Assembly (NCBI GenBank): GCA_016874055.1
Contig: VGVG01000001.1
Location: 1 to 64,000, forward strand
Origin: Gammaproteobacteria bacterium
Lineage (GTDB): Bacteria; Pseudomonadota; Gammaproteobacteria; Steroidobacterales; Steroidobacteraceae
DNA: 64,000 bases
Direction of reading: 5' to 3'
Below the pieces are notes generated by a model. That model had not been told where the DNA came from, ran no database searches, and worked only from the letters and a program-made list of their open reading frames with translations. The translations under genes and the position numbers were made by a program. Of this stretch, positions 28,212 to 38,695 are shown piece after piece; position 1 is the stretch's first letter; the number at the start of each line of letters is the position of its first letter.

Positions 28212-30545
28212 ATGCGCAACACCTTCAACACCCTCACTTACGGGGCACTTGCCCTCTTTACCCTGTCGGTGACGGCCTCGGCCGCAACGCCGCAGCGACT
28301 CACGATCGACCGTCTGTTCGCGGCGCCTGACCTCTCCGGACCCTCGCTGCGCGGAGCCCGATTCTCGCCGGATGGTACGCTCGTCGCTTTTTTGCAGGGT
28401 AAGCCCAACGCTAAGGACCAGCTCGACGTCTGGGTCTACGATACCTCCTCGCGTCGCACTCGGCTGCTCGTCGATTCTGCCTTGCTCGTAGTCGATGAGG
28501 GCAAGCTGTCGCCCGAGGAGGAAGCCCGACGCGAACGCGCGCGCACGTCTTCTCTCGCCGGGATCGTCGATTACGAGTTCTCGCCGAATTCGCGTTATCT
28601 GCTCATTCCCTTAGCGGGAGACCTGTACCTTTACGATCTGCGTGCAACCGCAGCCTCCAAAGCCATACGCCGACTCACCGCAACGCCCGGCGCCGAGACC
28701 GACGCACGGTTCTCGCCGCGTAGTCGCTACGTGAGCTACATTCGCGATAAAAATATTTTCATACTCGAGCTTGCCAGCGGGCGTGAACGGGCGATCACAC
28801 GACAAGGCGGCGGCCTCATCTCCTTCGGTGTCGCAGAATTTATTGCCCAAGAGGAAATGGATCGTAGCACGGGCTATTGGTGGTCGCCAGATGAGCGCCG
28901 CATCGCCTATACGCGCGTCGATGAGTCGACCATCGACGAACTCGAGCGCTTCGAAATCTACGCCGAATCGGTGAAAGTCGTTCGTCAGCGCTACCCTGCA
29001 GCCGGTCGCCCAAACGCGCGTGTCGACGTATTCGTTCACGAGCTCGCGCAGTCGACCGATCGCGAATTGACGGCTGCTTCGGCGAGCGATGGTTATCTCG
29101 CACGTATCAACTGGTTCCCGGATTCCTCCGCCATCGCCGTCCAACGTCAGCCCCGCAATCAAAAATTGCTGCAGCTGTGGCGGGTCGATGCAAACTCAGG
29201 TGCGGCACGCTTGCTCATTGAAGAGCGCAGCGACACCTGGGTAGACCTGCACGACGAACTCACCTTCCTCAAGCATCGTCAAGCCTTCATTTGGTCGTCC
29301 GCGCGCAGCGGTAACGATCATCTCTATTTGTTCAACCACGACGGACGATTGCTGAGGCCGATTACGGCAGGACCTTGGATGGTTGTCGGCAATGGTCGGG
29401 AGCGCGCCATCGAGACAATCGACGAGAGGCGAGGTCTTGTCTATTTCACAGCCAATCGCGATACGCCGCTCGAGCGCCATCTTTACGTGGCACCGTTAGA
29501 GGGTCCGTCGGACGTCGCAGGTATCGAGCGCAGCATAAAGCGCGTAAGCGAAGAATCGGGTTGGCACGTCAATAGCGTGTCTGACGATGGAAAATATTGG
29601 CTAGATACGTTCTCAACCCCCGACTCGCCGCCCTCGCTCAGCTTGCGCCGAGCCGATGGTAGTCTCGTCGACGTACTCGTTGCGAACAGACTCGACGACT
29701 CGCATCCGTACATGCCCTACCTGCCGTTGCATCGACCGACAGAGTTCGGCACGCTCACGGCAAGCGATGGTCAGGCGCTGCATTACCAGCTCTCCAAACC
29801 CGTAGGGATGCAGGCTGGGCGACGCTATCCCGTGATCGTCGAAGTGTATGGCGGTCCGGGCGTGCAAAACGTACGTCGCGCCTGGGGCGGTTTGTTCCGT
29901 CAATATCTTGCACAGCAAGGCTACGTGGTGTTCACCGTCGACAATCGAGGCTCGGCATTCCGCGGACGGGCGTTCGAGAGTGCGCTGTATCGGCGTATGG
30001 GTACGGTTGAAGTCGAGGACCAGGTGCGGGGAGTCGAATTTCTTCGTACCCTGCCCTTCGTAGACGGTACGCGCATCGGCGTCTTTGGCTGGAGCTACGG
30101 TGGCTACATGGCGCTGATGAGTATGGCAAAAGCGCCGGGGCATTTCGCTGCGGGCGTATCGGGTGCGCCGGTCACCGACTGGCGCCTCTACGACACGCAC
30201 TACACCGAGCGCTACATGGGCACGCCCGAAGATAATCCCGAAGGGTATCGCGACGGGAACGTCATGACCCACGCCGCCAATCTCGCTGGACCGCTGCTTA
30301 TACTGCACGGCATGGCCGATGACAACGTACTCTTCACACACAGCACGGCGCTTTTTAAGCGACTACAAGATCTGCGTAAATCCTTCGAGGTCATGCCCTA
30401 CCCCGGAAGTAAGCATGCGCTGCTTCGGTTCAGCACGACGGGTCCGCATGCCTACGAGTTGGTCGTGCAATTCTTTTCGCGCACATTGCGCCCGGATCGA
30501 CCGAAGATAGAAGGACCGACGGGCGAGCCGATCGCCGCAGAATGA
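28212..30545 (+). CDS. Secreted dipeptidyl peptidase IV-like S9B peptidase
   Basis: The 777-residue protein has a cleavable-looking signal peptide ([24 protein letters not shown]), a DPP4-type beta-propeller with the EE motif in [21 protein letters not shown] (the dipeptide N-terminus site), and a C-terminal hydrolase with Ser in [14 protein letters not shown], Asp in [10 protein letters not shown] and His in GSKHALLR. Catalytic triad complete. It releases dipeptides, classically X-Pro. The upstream ATGs at 28185 and 28209 are weaker: CGGAG precedes the chosen start by 4 nt. Confidence 0.93.
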   Translation: MRNTFNTLTYGALALFTLSVTASAATPQRLTIDRLFAAPDLSGPSLRGARFSPDGTLVAFLQGKPNAKDQLDVWVYDTSSRRTRLLVDSALLVVDEGKLSPEEEARRERARTSSLAGIVDYEFSPNSRYLLIPLAGDLYLYDLRATAASKAIRRLTATPGAETDARFSPRSRYVSYIRDKNIFILELASGRERAITRQGGGLISFGVAEFIAQEEMDRSTGYWWSPDERRIAYTRVDESTIDELERFEIYAESVKVVRQRYPAAGRPNARVDVFVHELAQSTDRELTAASASDGYLARINWFPDSSAIAVQRQPRNQKLLQLWRVDANSGAARLLIEERSDTWVDLHDELTFLKHRQAFIWSSARSGNDHLYLFNHDGRLLRPITAGPWMVVGNGRERAIETIDERRGLVYFTANRDTPLERHLYVAPLEGPSDVAGIERSIKRVSEESGWHVNSVSDDGKYWLDTFSTPDSPPSLSLRRADGSLVDVLVANRLDDSHPYMPYLPLHRPTEFGTLTASDGQALHYQLSKPVGMQAGRRYPVIVEVYGGPGVQNVRRAWGGLFRQYLAQQGYVVFTVDNRGSAFRGRAFESALYRRMGTVEVEDQVRGVEFLRTLPFVDGTRIGVFGWSYGGYMALMSMAKAPGHFAAGVSGAPVTDWRLYDTHYTERYMGTPEDNPEGYRDGNVMTHAANLAGPLLILHGMADDNVLFTHSTALFKRLQDLRKSFEVMPYPGSKHALLRFSTTGPHAYELVVQFFSRTLRPDRPKIEGPTGEPIAAE

Positions 30546-30573
30546 ATTCGTTCCGCAAAGAGTACCAATCCTT

Positions 30574-31212
30574 ATGCCTAGCCTGAAGCCGCTCTTTGAT
30601 CGTAATCGCAAATGGTCTGCAGACATCAAAGCGCGTGACCCGAAATTCTTTGAAAGGCTGGCGGGACTGCAATCGCCCGACTATCTATGGATCGGTTGCG
30701 CCGACAGCCGCGTGCCGGCTAATGAAATAGTCGGCTTGCTACCAGGTGAGCTCTTCGTGCATCGCAATGTGGCAAATATCGTCGTACATACCGATCTGAA
30801 TTGTCTCTCGGTGCTGCAGTACGCCGTCGACGTCCTCGATGTAAAGCATGTGATTGTCTGCGGACACTACGGCTGCGGTGGCGTACACGCAGCGATGAGA
30901 AACGATCGACTCGGACTCATCGACAACTGGTTGCGACACATACAGGACGTGATGAAAAAGCACCATGAACGCCTCGCTGAGCTACCCGATGAGTCGGCCC
31001 GCTTCCGCCGACTCTGCGAACTTAACGTGGTCGAACAGGTGCTTAACGTTGGGCAGACGACCATCGTGCAAGGGGCCTGGGACCGCGGCAAGGCCCTTGA
31101 GATCCATGGCGTAATCTACGATTTGCACGATGGGCTACTCAGGGACCTCTCGGTCTGCGTCAAGTCGTATGCCGAGTTCACCGAAGTCTATCGGCAGACC
31201 GCCGAGCGCTAG
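30574..31212 (+). CDS. Beta-class carbonic anhydrase
   Basis: Zinc enzyme interconverting CO2 and bicarbonate. The 212 residues include the zinc ligands in [15 protein letters not shown] (Cys; Asp-Arg dyad) and [13 protein letters not shown] (His and Cys), plus [12 protein letters not shown]. Length and the E. coli Can-like C-terminus ([19 protein letters not shown]) are normal. No signal peptide, so cytoplasmic. It follows the DPP4 gene by 28 nt; its TAG overlaps the TAG of the convergent small gene (shared CTAG). Confidence 0.95.
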   Translation: MPSLKPLFDRNRKWSADIKARDPKFFERLAGLQSPDYLWIGCADSRVPANEIVGLLPGELFVHRNVANIVVHTDLNCLSVLQYAVDVLDVKHVIVCGHYGCGGVHAAMRNDRLGLIDNWLRHIQDVMKKHHERLAELPDESARFRRLCELNVVEQVLNVGQTTIVQGAWDRGKALEIHGVIYDLHDGLLRDLSVCVKSYAEFTEVYRQTAER

Positions 31213-31598
31213 GGCATCTTGATCTTACCGCTGAGCGTCTGTCCGAGCGCTGCGCCCGACTCGGGCACCACGATGCGCGAGGCGGCTTCACGACGTAACT
31301 GCTGCGCCTCCTCGATGGCATCCCCGACAGCCTTCTTTACTGCATCCGGAAATTTTTGAACGGCTTCGCCGAGATCTTTGGCATCGATCTCAAAACCAAG
31401 CGGCAGCACCCCGCTCGGCGTCATGAGCTGTGTTTGTCCAAGCCACAGGACGGGCCGCGACGTATCGGGGGAACCGTCCGGCAGCACGGGGATCATACGC
31501 CGCAACGTTCCAGCGCGCCGATCGGTAAATACGTCTTCACGATAGAGATTCGCATTATCAATTTTAATTTCAGGTAAACCAAGGTCCTGATCGCTCAT
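31209..31598 (-). CDS. Conserved small cytoplasmic protein of unknown function
   Basis: The 129-residue protein from ATG 31598 ([38 protein letters not shown]) has no signal peptide or TM. A beta-rich N-half ([20 protein letters not shown]) is followed by a helical C-half ([35 protein letters not shown]). I recall similar uncharacterised gammaproteobacterial proteins but cannot name a family. The ORF track begins 57 codons upstream, inside the aldehyde dehydrogenase; the chosen ATG overlaps its stop by 4 nt (ATGA), implying coupling. Confidence 0.75.
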   Translation of the reverse strand: MSDQDLGLPEIKIDNANLYREDVFTDRRAGTLRRMIPVLPDGSPDTSRPVLWLGQTQLMTPSGVLPLGFEIDAKDLGEAVQKFPDAVKKAVGDAIEEAQQLRREAASRIVVPESGAALGQTLSGKIKMP

Positions 31599-33070
31599 GG
31601 GGACTTTCCTTTGCTGAGATTCGATTCGGCGGCGCTCGCGAGCGTCGCCGGCTGGCTGTGCTGACGGATCAGCACCTTGCGGCGGAAGAAACGCAGATAC
31701 CCGGCAGGACCCATGCGCGATCCGCCGAGCCCAGACAACTTGAACGAGTGTTTTTCCATTTCGTGGCAAACCGCTGTGAGCGCGCCGTCGTTGAGACTGA
31801 TACCGCCCGCATCGATGCGACGACCAATCGCCTCCGCCTCTTCGAGTGTACCGGCGATTACACCGGCTGACAGTCCGTAGACTCCATCGTTTGCGAGCGC
31901 CACAGCATCATCGACCGAATCGAAGGGCATGACGGGGATGACGGGTCCGAATGTTTCCTCAGTCATGAGCGCCATGCGGTGATCGACGTCGACGATGACC
32001 GTCGGTCGCAGCCACTTGCCGCCATGATCTTCGACCTGACCACCACAGAGTACGCGAGCGCCCTTAGCGACGGCATCAGCGATTTGCGCGGTGACCACGT
32101 CGGCCTGCTTACCGAAAATAAATGGTCCGATGGTACCTTGATGGATGTCGGGCCAGTTAGGCTCAATGACCTTCGCTTTCTCGACGAGTCGAGCCACGAA
32201 GGGTTCAAAGATTTTACGGTCTACGTAGACCCGCTCAATGCTTTGGCAAGCCTGCCCGGTGGCAAGACATGTCGAGCGCAAGGCTACGTCCGTGGCACGC
32301 TCGAGATCGGCACTCGCTGTTACAATCAGTGGATCGTTACCACCCAGCTCGAGAAACGCGGGGATGAAGTGACTTGCAGCATTAGCAGCCACGAGCCGAC
32401 CCGTCGCCACGCTGCCCGTGAAGCACACCACATCGACACTTTCGACGAGTTGCTCGCCGGTCTGTCGACCGCCAGGCTGTAGATACAACACTTCGGCAAG
32501 TTCGGGGACGGCCGCGATAGAGGCCATCGCAGGGGCAATAAAACGCGGCGTCACCTCGCTCGGCTTGATGAACACCGCGCAGCCAGCGAGCAGTGCAGGA
32601 ATGGCATCGATGAAACACAGCATTGCCGGAAGATTCCAAGGACTGATAATGCCAACAAGCTCGTAAGGCACGAACTGTGAGCGGTAGGAAAACTGCGGCA
32701 TAGTCGCCGAGCGCGCCTCCTCCTCGAGCGCGAGCGACGGGGAGAGTGCCGCCCAACGATCGACTATGCCCGTCACTGCCGTGACTTCGCTCGTGGCGAT
32801 CAGAAACCGACCGGTGTCCTCGGACAAGGCGCGGATAATCTCGCCTTGGCGGATCATCCATTCGTGCTGCCAGCGACGAAGTATCTCGATGCGCTCATCG
32901 ATCGAACGCGCACGCCAACGCGCCTGAGCGGCCCGAAGCCCCGTCAGGCGCGCTGCAAGTTCTGAAGAGCTCGGTGCATGGAATGCGAATTCGATCCGCC
33001 CACTGCGGGGATTATGTACCTCGATGCGCTCGCCGATTACAGAGTTTTGCAGAGTCTTGAGGACGGTCAT
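31595..33070 (-). CDS. NAD(P)-dependent aldehyde dehydrogenase
   Basis: The 491-residue protein (from MTVLKTLQNSVIG) has the ALDH catalytic features: Asn in SPWNLP, PSEVTPRF, FTGSVATGR as the NAD(P) site, general-base Glu in LELGGNDPL and nucleophile Cys in ATGQACQSIERVYV, then EETFGPV and a C-terminus MEKHSFKLSGLGGSRMGPAG. Substrate not visible. ATG 33070 lies 4 nt after the mutT stop. Together with mutT and the small protein it forms a compact same-strand group. Confidence 0.9.
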   Translation of the reverse strand: MTVLKTLQNSVIGERIEVHNPRSGRIEFAFHAPSSSELAARLTGLRAAQARWRARSIDERIEILRRWQHEWMIRQGEIIRALSEDTGRFLIATSEVTAVTGIVDRWAALSPSLALEEEARSATMPQFSYRSQFVPYELVGIISPWNLPAMLCFIDAIPALLAGCAVFIKPSEVTPRFIAPAMASIAAVPELAEVLYLQPGGRQTGEQLVESVDVVCFTGSVATGRLVAANAASHFIPAFLELGGNDPLIVTASADLERATDVALRSTCLATGQACQSIERVYVDRKIFEPFVARLVEKAKVIEPNWPDIHQGTIGPFIFGKQADVVTAQIADAVAKGARVLCGGQVEDHGGKWLRPTVIVDVDHRMALMTEETFGPVIPVMPFDSVDDAVALANDGVYGLSAGVIAGTLEEAEAIGRRIDAGGISLNDGALTAVCHEMEKHSFKLSGLGGSRMGPAGYLRFFRRKVLIRQHSQPATLASAAESNLSKGKSP

Positions 33071-33074
33071 GACA

Positions 33075-33488
33075 CTATCTTGCGCTGCCAAGATGCTGCT
33101 GCAAAGCACGGATGAACGGTAGGTTCGCTTCGAGGATATCCTCGTGTTCGAGCACCCCAATGGCCACCCAGCGCAGCGCCTGACCATCGAGAGCTCGCGG
33201 GGTGCCGCGCCAGACCTCTACCACATGGAACAGCAACTCGACTTCCCGATCCGGATAAGTATGGACGAGAGACATTTCGTGTCGACAGTGCTCAATGTCG
33301 ATGCCGAGCTCCTCCTTAAGTTCGCGACGCAGGGCCGCTCCCGGTGATTCACCGTTTGTGACCTTACCACCCGGAAACTCCCAGCGACCCGCCATGTGTT
33401 TGCCGGGCGGACGTTCGGTGATGAGCACGCGATGCTGTGCGTCGATCAGCGCTGCCGCAACGACGACGACGTGCGGTTTGTCCAACAC
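33075..33488 (-). CDS. mutT: Nudix hydrolase, MutT-type 8-oxo-dGTP diphosphatase
   Basis: Removes oxidised dGTP from the nucleotide pool. The 137-residue Nudix domain has the full box GGKVTNGESPGAALRRELKEELGI and upstream MAGRWEFPGGKV, as in MutT. The start is probably GTG 33488, just after the secA stop (33494); the ORF-track ATG at 33551 lies inside secA. The C-terminus ends before a thiamine phosphate synthase-like domain would begin, so it is a single-domain MutT. secA-mutT is a usual order. Confidence 0.88.
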   Translation of the reverse strand: MLDKPHVVVVAAALIDAQHRVLITERPPGKHMAGRWEFPGGKVTNGESPGAALRRELKEELGIDIEHCRHEMSLVHTYPDREVELLFHVVEVWRGTPRALDGQALRWVAIGVLEHEDILEANLPFIRALQQHLGSAR

Positions 33489-33493
33489 ACCAC

Positions 33494-36268
33494 TCAGGAC
33501 TCGAGCGCGCCGTGGCACTGCTTGTACTTTCGGCCCGATCCACATGGACACGGCTCGTTCCGCCCAACCTTGCGCTCGCGTCGTACTGTCGTTCCCGGAG
33601 CAACGCGCACGGCAGAAGCGGCCTCGCGCTCCTCCGGCGGTACGATACCGAATGCCGATTGCGCCTGGGTGTGTCGAGTCTGCAGTGCGGTGAGGAGTTT
33701 TCTTTGACGCTCTTCCTCTTCCCGCTGTAGATCGACTTCGCTGCGAATCTCAACGCGAGCGAGCAATGAGGCCGTATCGAACTTGACGCGATCGAGCATG
33801 TTACTGAAGAGTTCATACGCTTCGCGACGATATTCGTAGCGATAATCCTTCTGCGCGTAGCTGCGCAGGTGGATGCCCTGACGCAGATAATCCATGGCGG
33901 CTAGATGCTCGCGCCAGTGCTGATCGAGGGTACGCAGCATAATATCCTTTTCAAGCTGCTGCATAAGCTCGACGCCATACTGCAACGACTTCTCATCGTA
34001 ACGCTTAGCGACGGCCTCAATCACCCGCGAACGAAGCGCTGACTCGTCGAGCTCCGGCTCGGCCTCGAGGAAACCCGGAGGGTCAATCTCAGTGTGGAAA
34101 TCCTTAAGCAAGTCGTTGCGCAGACCGCCGAGGTCCCAGTCCTCGTGCGGCACGTTGCGAGGCAGATAATCATCGAGTAACCGACCGACGACGTCGGCCT
34201 GAAGACCGCGGATCGCGGTCGCGAACTCAGTAGCGCCCATGATCTCGGTACGCTGCTGGTAGATGACTTTTCTTTGGTCATTGGCTACATCGTCGAACAG
34301 GAGTAATTGCTTACGGATATCGAAGTTGTGCGACTCGACTTTGCGCTGCGCTACTTCGATACGTCGGCTCAGCATACGACTTTCGATGACCTCGCCCTTC
34401 TTCATACCGGCGGCCGAAAGCAACCGCTTGGTAAAGTCAGGATCACCGAAGATGCGCATCAGATTGTCCTCCATCGACAGATAAAAGCGCGAGGAACCTG
34501 GATCACCCTGACGACCAGAACGACCGCGCAACTGGTTGTCGATGCGGCGTGACTCGTGACGCTCGGTGCCGATTATGTGTAGTCCACCGGCTGCGAGCAC
34601 TTGATCGTGGCGTTGCTGCCAGGCCGAACGGACGGCGGCACGCTGTTCGCCGGTGGTCTCCGCCGGTAAGCCGTTCAGTTCGGCTTCGAGACTGCCGCCA
34701 AGAACGATGTCGGTACCTCGACCGGCCATGTTAGTGGCGATGGTAACTGCGCCCGGACGTCCGGCCTGTGCGACGATCGGCGCCTCTCGCTCGTGCTGCT
34801 TGGCGTTCAGCACTTCGTGGGCGATGCCTTCTGTCTTGAGGACGCCCGAGATGAGCTCGGACGCCTCTATCGAGGTGGTACCGACGAGCACAGGCTGCTG
34901 CTTTGCCACGCAATTACGGATGTCCTCGACGATGGCCTTAAACTTGTCCTCCTGCGTGAGATGCACGAGATCCGCCATATCCTCACGGATCATCGGGCGG
35001 TGCGTCGGAACGACGTTGACCTCGAGGTTGTAGATCTGTAAGAACTCCGGCGCCTCGGTATCAGCCGTGCCAGTCATGCCGGAGAGCTTGCGGTATAGGC
35101 GGAAGTAATTTTGGAACGTAATGGACGCGATGGTCTGGTTCTCTTCCCGAATCCGCACACCCTCTTTCGCCTCTACTGCCTGATGCAGTCCGTCGGACCA
35201 GCGACGGCCGGGCATCGTGCGACCGGTGAATTCGTCGACGATTACGACCTCGCCGCCGCGAACGATATATTCCACGTCACGTTTATAGAGTGCGTGAGCA
35301 CGTAGCGCTGCATTAAGGTGGTGCATGAGACGAATGTTTGAAGGATCGTAGAGGCTCTCGCCTCCGCGGAGCATCCCCGAGTCAATCATCAGCGCTTCGA
35401 CTTTTTCGTGACCCGCCTCGGTGAGGTGAACCTGTCGCTGCTTCTCATCGACCATGTAGTCGCCAGCCGGTTCAGGTTCCGACTCGCCCGCGAGTATGTT
35501 ACCCGTGCGCGGCGGTGGACCCTCGGCGCGATCGAGTCGCGGCACAAGTTTGTTGATTGAGAGATACGTGTCCGTGCTCTCCTCGGCCGGGCCCGAAATG
35601 ATGAGCGGCGTACGCGCCTCGTCGATGAGGATGGAGTCGACTTCGTCCACAATAGCGTACGCGAGTGCGCGTTGCACGCGGTCCTCTAGCCGGAAGGCGA
35701 GGTTGTCACGCAAATAATCGAAACCGAATTCGTTGTTGGTGCCGTAAGTGATATCGCAGGCGTAGGCCTCACGCTTCTCAGCGGACGGCTGCTGGCCGCG
35801 AATGACGCCGACCGTTAGCCCCAAGAATCGATAGATCGGACCCATCCAGTCGGCATCACGCTGCGCGAGGTACTCGTTGACGGTGACAACATGGACGCCC
35901 TCGCCCGTGATCGCATTGAGATAGGCCGGCAGCGTAGCGACCAAAGTCTTGCCTTCGCCCGTGCGCATTTCGGCGATGCGTCCGCGATGCAGCGCGATGC
36001 CGCCGAGCAACTGCACGTCGAAGTGACGCAGACCGATCGTACGTCGAGCCGCCTCGCGTACTACGGCAAAGGCTTCAGGCAGCAGCGCGTCGAGGGTTTC
36101 ACCAACCTTGAACCGGGCGCGGAAATCGTCGGTCTTAGCGCGGAGCTGTTCGTCCGGGAGAGCTTGAATGCCAAGCTCGCACGCGTTGGCGACGCGGACG
36201 TCGCGGCCCATGGCCTTGACCATCCGCTCGTTGCGGCTGCCGAAAATACGCTGAAGAAAATTAAGCAC
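33494..36268 (-). CDS. secA: Preprotein translocase ATPase SecA
   Basis: Motor ATPase that drives preproteins through SecYEG. The 924-residue protein starts at GTG 36268 ([17 protein letters not shown]), preceded by CAGGGAT. It has Walker [17 protein letters not shown] near residue 105, the DEAD-like [19 protein letters not shown], helicase motif NMAGRGTDI, and the C-terminal zinc SEC-C motif [19 protein letters not shown] that binds SecB. All domains intact. Lies between the M23 peptidase and mutT. Confidence 0.98.
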   Translation of the reverse strand: MLNFLQRIFGSRNERMVKAMGRDVRVANACELGIQALPDEQLRAKTDDFRARFKVGETLDALLPEAFAVVREAARRTIGLRHFDVQLLGGIALHRGRIAEMRTGEGKTLVATLPAYLNAITGEGVHVVTVNEYLAQRDADWMGPIYRFLGLTVGVIRGQQPSAEKREAYACDITYGTNNEFGFDYLRDNLAFRLEDRVQRALAYAIVDEVDSILIDEARTPLIISGPAEESTDTYLSINKLVPRLDRAEGPPPRTGNILAGESEPEPAGDYMVDEKQRQVHLTEAGHEKVEALMIDSGMLRGGESLYDPSNIRLMHHLNAALRAHALYKRDVEYIVRGGEVVIVDEFTGRTMPGRRWSDGLHQAVEAKEGVRIREENQTIASITFQNYFRLYRKLSGMTGTADTEAPEFLQIYNLEVNVVPTHRPMIREDMADLVHLTQEDKFKAIVEDIRNCVAKQQPVLVGTTSIEASELISGVLKTEGIAHEVLNAKQHEREAPIVAQAGRPGAVTIATNMAGRGTDIVLGGSLEAELNGLPAETTGEQRAAVRSAWQQRHDQVLAAGGLHIIGTERHESRRIDNQLRGRSGRQGDPGSSRFYLSMEDNLMRIFGDPDFTKRLLSAAGMKKGEVIESRMLSRRIEVAQRKVESHNFDIRKQLLLFDDVANDQRKVIYQQRTEIMGATEFATAIRGLQADVVGRLLDDYLPRNVPHEDWDLGGLRNDLLKDFHTEIDPPGFLEAEPELDESALRSRVIEAVAKRYDEKSLQYGVELMQQLEKDIMLRTLDQHWREHLAAMDYLRQGIHLRSYAQKDYRYEYRREAYELFSNMLDRVKFDTASLLARVEIRSEVDLQREEEERQRKLLTALQTRHTQAQSAFGIVPPEEREAASAVRVAPGTTVRRERKVGRNEPCPCGSGRKYKQCHGALES

Positions 36269-36341
36269 CCGGGGGATCCCTGGACAACAGCCGATTTACA
36301 GGCCGGCATCTTACGTCGTTTTAAGGTCCGGACGGTCGAAT

Positions 36342-37247
36342 TCAACCCCCGAGATAGGAGAGCGGGTTCACTGGAGCGCCGTTACGCAGCACCTCGAAAT
36401 GCACATGCGGACCGGTGGAGCGGCCGGTCGAGCCCATGATCGCCAGGCGCTGCCCACGGGACACGGTCTCGCCCTGGCGCACGAGCACCTCTGAGTTGTG
36501 AGCGTAGCGCGTAACGTAACCGTTGCCATGCGTCACATCGACGACATAACCGTAGTCGGGTCGATAGCCAGCAAACGTAACGACACCCGCGCCGACGGCG
36601 ATGACGTGATCGCCGGTGTTACCCGCGAAGTCGACACCACGATGAAAACTGAACTCGCCGGATACCGGATCTTGTCGATTGCCGAAGCCGGAGGACATGA
36701 AACCACGCTCTACGGGTCGACCGTCGGGGAGAATCTGCTCGCGCAATTCACGCTGCAGAATGATTTGCTCAAGCATGTTGAGCTGCGCATCGCGCTGTAC
36801 GAGTCGCATTTCAAAATCATCGATCAACGCCGCAAGCTCGGGCGCTTGAACGGGCATGGTAGAACTCGACTCGGGACCACCCGCCGAAGGTGCCATCGAA
36901 AAATCGAACTCGTGCGAATCGACGTTGGCCATTTCGGCAAGGCGCATGCCAAGTGCATCAAGACGAATGATGTGAGCGTTCAACTGGCCGACGCGAGCCG
37001 ACATGGCGTCAATGCGCTCTTGCAGTCGCGCACGGAGCTCATCGATCTCGCTTTGATCGGTTGCGGTCAGCTGTGCGAACAGAGAGGTTGTTTCACCCGA
37101 TGAGCGTTCGGAGACGCTGAAGCCCGCAAGGAAGGAGAGACTGAGCAACACGACCAACACGGTCGCGCAGATACCGAGAACCCAATGACCAGGTAGATCG
37201 AAGCTGCGAATCTGCGCGGCACGTCGCCGTAGCACGACGAATTTCAT
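36342..37247 (-). CDS. Membrane-anchored M23 (LytM) metallopeptidase
   Basis: The 301-residue protein starts at ATG 37247 (MKFVVLRRRAAQIRSF) after a strong AAGGAGG. It has a short cytoplasmic N-terminus, one TM (WVLGICATVLVVLLSLSFLAGF), a periplasmic coiled coil (ATDQSEIDELRARLQERIDAMS onward) and a C-terminal M23 domain with zinc ligands FHRGVDFAG and GPHVHFEV, so catalytically competent. A peptidoglycan endopeptidase of the type often found between lpxC and secA; probably acts in envelope growth or division. Divergent from dciA. Confidence 0.9.
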   Translation of the reverse strand: MKFVVLRRRAAQIRSFDLPGHWVLGICATVLVVLLSLSFLAGFSVSERSSGETTSLFAQLTATDQSEIDELRARLQERIDAMSARVGQLNAHIIRLDALGMRLAEMANVDSHEFDFSMAPSAGGPESSSTMPVQAPELAALIDDFEMRLVQRDAQLNMLEQIILQRELREQILPDGRPVERGFMSSGFGNRQDPVSGEFSFHRGVDFAGNTGDHVIAVGAGVVTFAGYRPDYGYVVDVTHGNGYVTRYAHNSEVLVRQGETVSRGQRLAIMGSTGRSTGPHVHFEVLRNGAPVNPLSYLGG

Positions 37248-37340
37248 CGCTACCCTCCTTAGAAAAATCCCCATACCGCTCAAGGTTGAGGATGTTACCT
37301 CTCATCCGCAATGGAGTACCATAACGAACTAATTGAAACT

Positions 37341-37721
37341 ATGCCTAAACTCACCTCCCAACTCAACCCAAAAACGCTTGAGGCAGGACAATCGCCTGCG
37401 CGGTCAGGGCGCCCTGAAGAAATCAGGGGCTTGCTGACCCGATCAGGGCTCGCTCAGGCCGCTCAAAAATTTGCCGGTCAACAACGGGATTGGAATGATT
37501 TTTTTTCCGAGAAGCTCGCGGCAGATTTGCTCGCAGCCATCGTGAACTTCGTGGAGCGCGACGGCACTCTCACGATACACGTCAGTTCAGCCTCATGGGC
37601 GGCGCGATTGCGCCTCGCCCTCCCCGATCTTGCCGATGAGGTTAGGACCTTTCGTGATGCGGTAAAAAAAGTGGTGGTGAAGGTTCAGCCGGTGGCGGCG
37701 AGCACAGGTGCGCGTACATAA
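37341..37721 (+). CDS. dciA: DciA-type DUF721 protein (DnaB-helicase loader candidate)
   Basis: The 126-residue DUF721 protein ([16 protein letters not shown]) has a KH-like domain with [19 protein letters not shown] near the C-terminus. DciA family members load the replicative helicase in bacteria lacking DnaC. ATG 37311 is an alternative start. It runs opposite to lpxC and overlaps the lpxC 3' end by 37 nt. Position between secA/M23 and lpxC is as in many Gammaproteobacteria. Confidence 0.8.
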   Translation: MPKLTSQLNPKTLEAGQSPARSGRPEEIRGLLTRSGLAQAAQKFAGQQRDWNDFFSEKLAADLLAAIVNFVERDGTLTIHVSSASWAARLRLALPDLADEVRTFRDAVKKVVVKVQPVAASTGART

Positions 37722-38608
37722 GAAATCGGCGCGTCCTCGGGGCGCTCGAACACAATGGCTTCCCACGATGACTCGTCCGCGAGTAGTGCACGCAGCAAAC
37801 GGTTGTTGAGTCCGTGACCCGATTTAAAGGCCGAGAACTCGCCGATGAGGCTGTGACCAAGCAGATACAGATCGCCGATCGCATCAAGGATCTTATGCTT
37901 CACGAATTCGTCCTCGTAACGGAGACCCCCCTCGTTGAGTACCTTTGAGTCGTCGAGCACGATCGCATTATCGAGATTGCCGCCAAGAGCAAGGTTACGG
38001 GCGCGCATGGACTCAAGATCACACATGAAGCCGAAAGTACGTGCACGACTGATTTCCTTAAGAAATGACGTCGTGGAAAAATCCATGGTGGCGCGCTGGC
38101 CGTGACGTTTGAAGATCGGGTGGTTGAATTCGATTTCGAAGTTGACCTTGAAGCCATCGAAGGGATCGAAGCGTGCCCATTTGTCGTCGTCTACAACCTT
38201 CACAGGTTTGCGAATACGCACGAAACGCTTTGGCGTACGCTGCTGCTCAAGACCGGCCGATTGCAGCAGGAACACGAAGGGGCCAGCGCTGCCGTCCATG
38301 ATGGGCACTTCTGGTCCAGCGAGTTCGACGAGCGCGTTGTCGATGCCGAGACCCGCAAACGCCGACAACAGGTGCTCGACAGTCGAAACGCGTACTTCAC
38401 CTTTGACGAGCGACGTACCAAGTATGGTCTCTCCGACGTTGCCGGCGCGAGCTGGGATATCGACGGGAACTGAGAGGTCGGTGCGCCGAAAGACGATGCC
38501 AGTATCCGGAGCCGCCGGACGGACGGTCATGAGAGTACGCTTGCCGGTGTGCAAACCCACCCCGCTAGCGCGAATGACGTTCTTTATCGTGCGTTGACCG
38601 ACCATCAT
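37685..38608 (-). CDS. lpxC: UDP-3-O-acyl-N-acetylglucosamine deacetylase LpxC
   Basis: Committed zinc-dependent step of lipid A synthesis. The 307 residues contain the zinc/catalytic motifs [25 protein letters not shown] and the catalytic His in [17 protein letters not shown] 38605 is an alternative start (MM at the N-terminus). Last gene of the dcw cluster, 87 nt after ftsZ; its 3' end overlaps dciA on the opposite strand. The C-terminal degradation tail seen in E. coli is not obvious. Confidence 0.97.
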   Translation of the reverse strand: MMVGQRTIKNVIRASGVGLHTGKRTLMTVRPAAPDTGIVFRRTDLSVPVDIPARAGNVGETILGTSLVKGEVRVSTVEHLLSAFAGLGIDNALVELAGPEVPIMDGSAGPFVFLLQSAGLEQQRTPKRFVRIRKPVKVVDDDKWARFDPFDGFKVNFEIEFNHPIFKRHGQRATMDFSTTSFLKEISRARTFGFMCDLESMRARNLALGGNLDNAIVLDDSKVLNEGGLRYEDEFVKHKILDAIGDLYLLGHSLIGEFSAFKSGHGLNNRLLRALLADESSWEAIVFERPEDAPISYVRAPVLAATG

Positions 38609-38695
38609 TACCCCCGAAACCCCCGAGGTATGCCGCTCTTTAGCAACATGTCCGAGAAGTCATCGAAGAGGTTCAAGTGTACTCCAAGCCGCCGA

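Noticed and set aside
29613-30341. 242-aa minus-strand ORF antisense to the DPP4 gene
   Set aside because: Complement of the conserved hydrolase domain; no protein-like motif.
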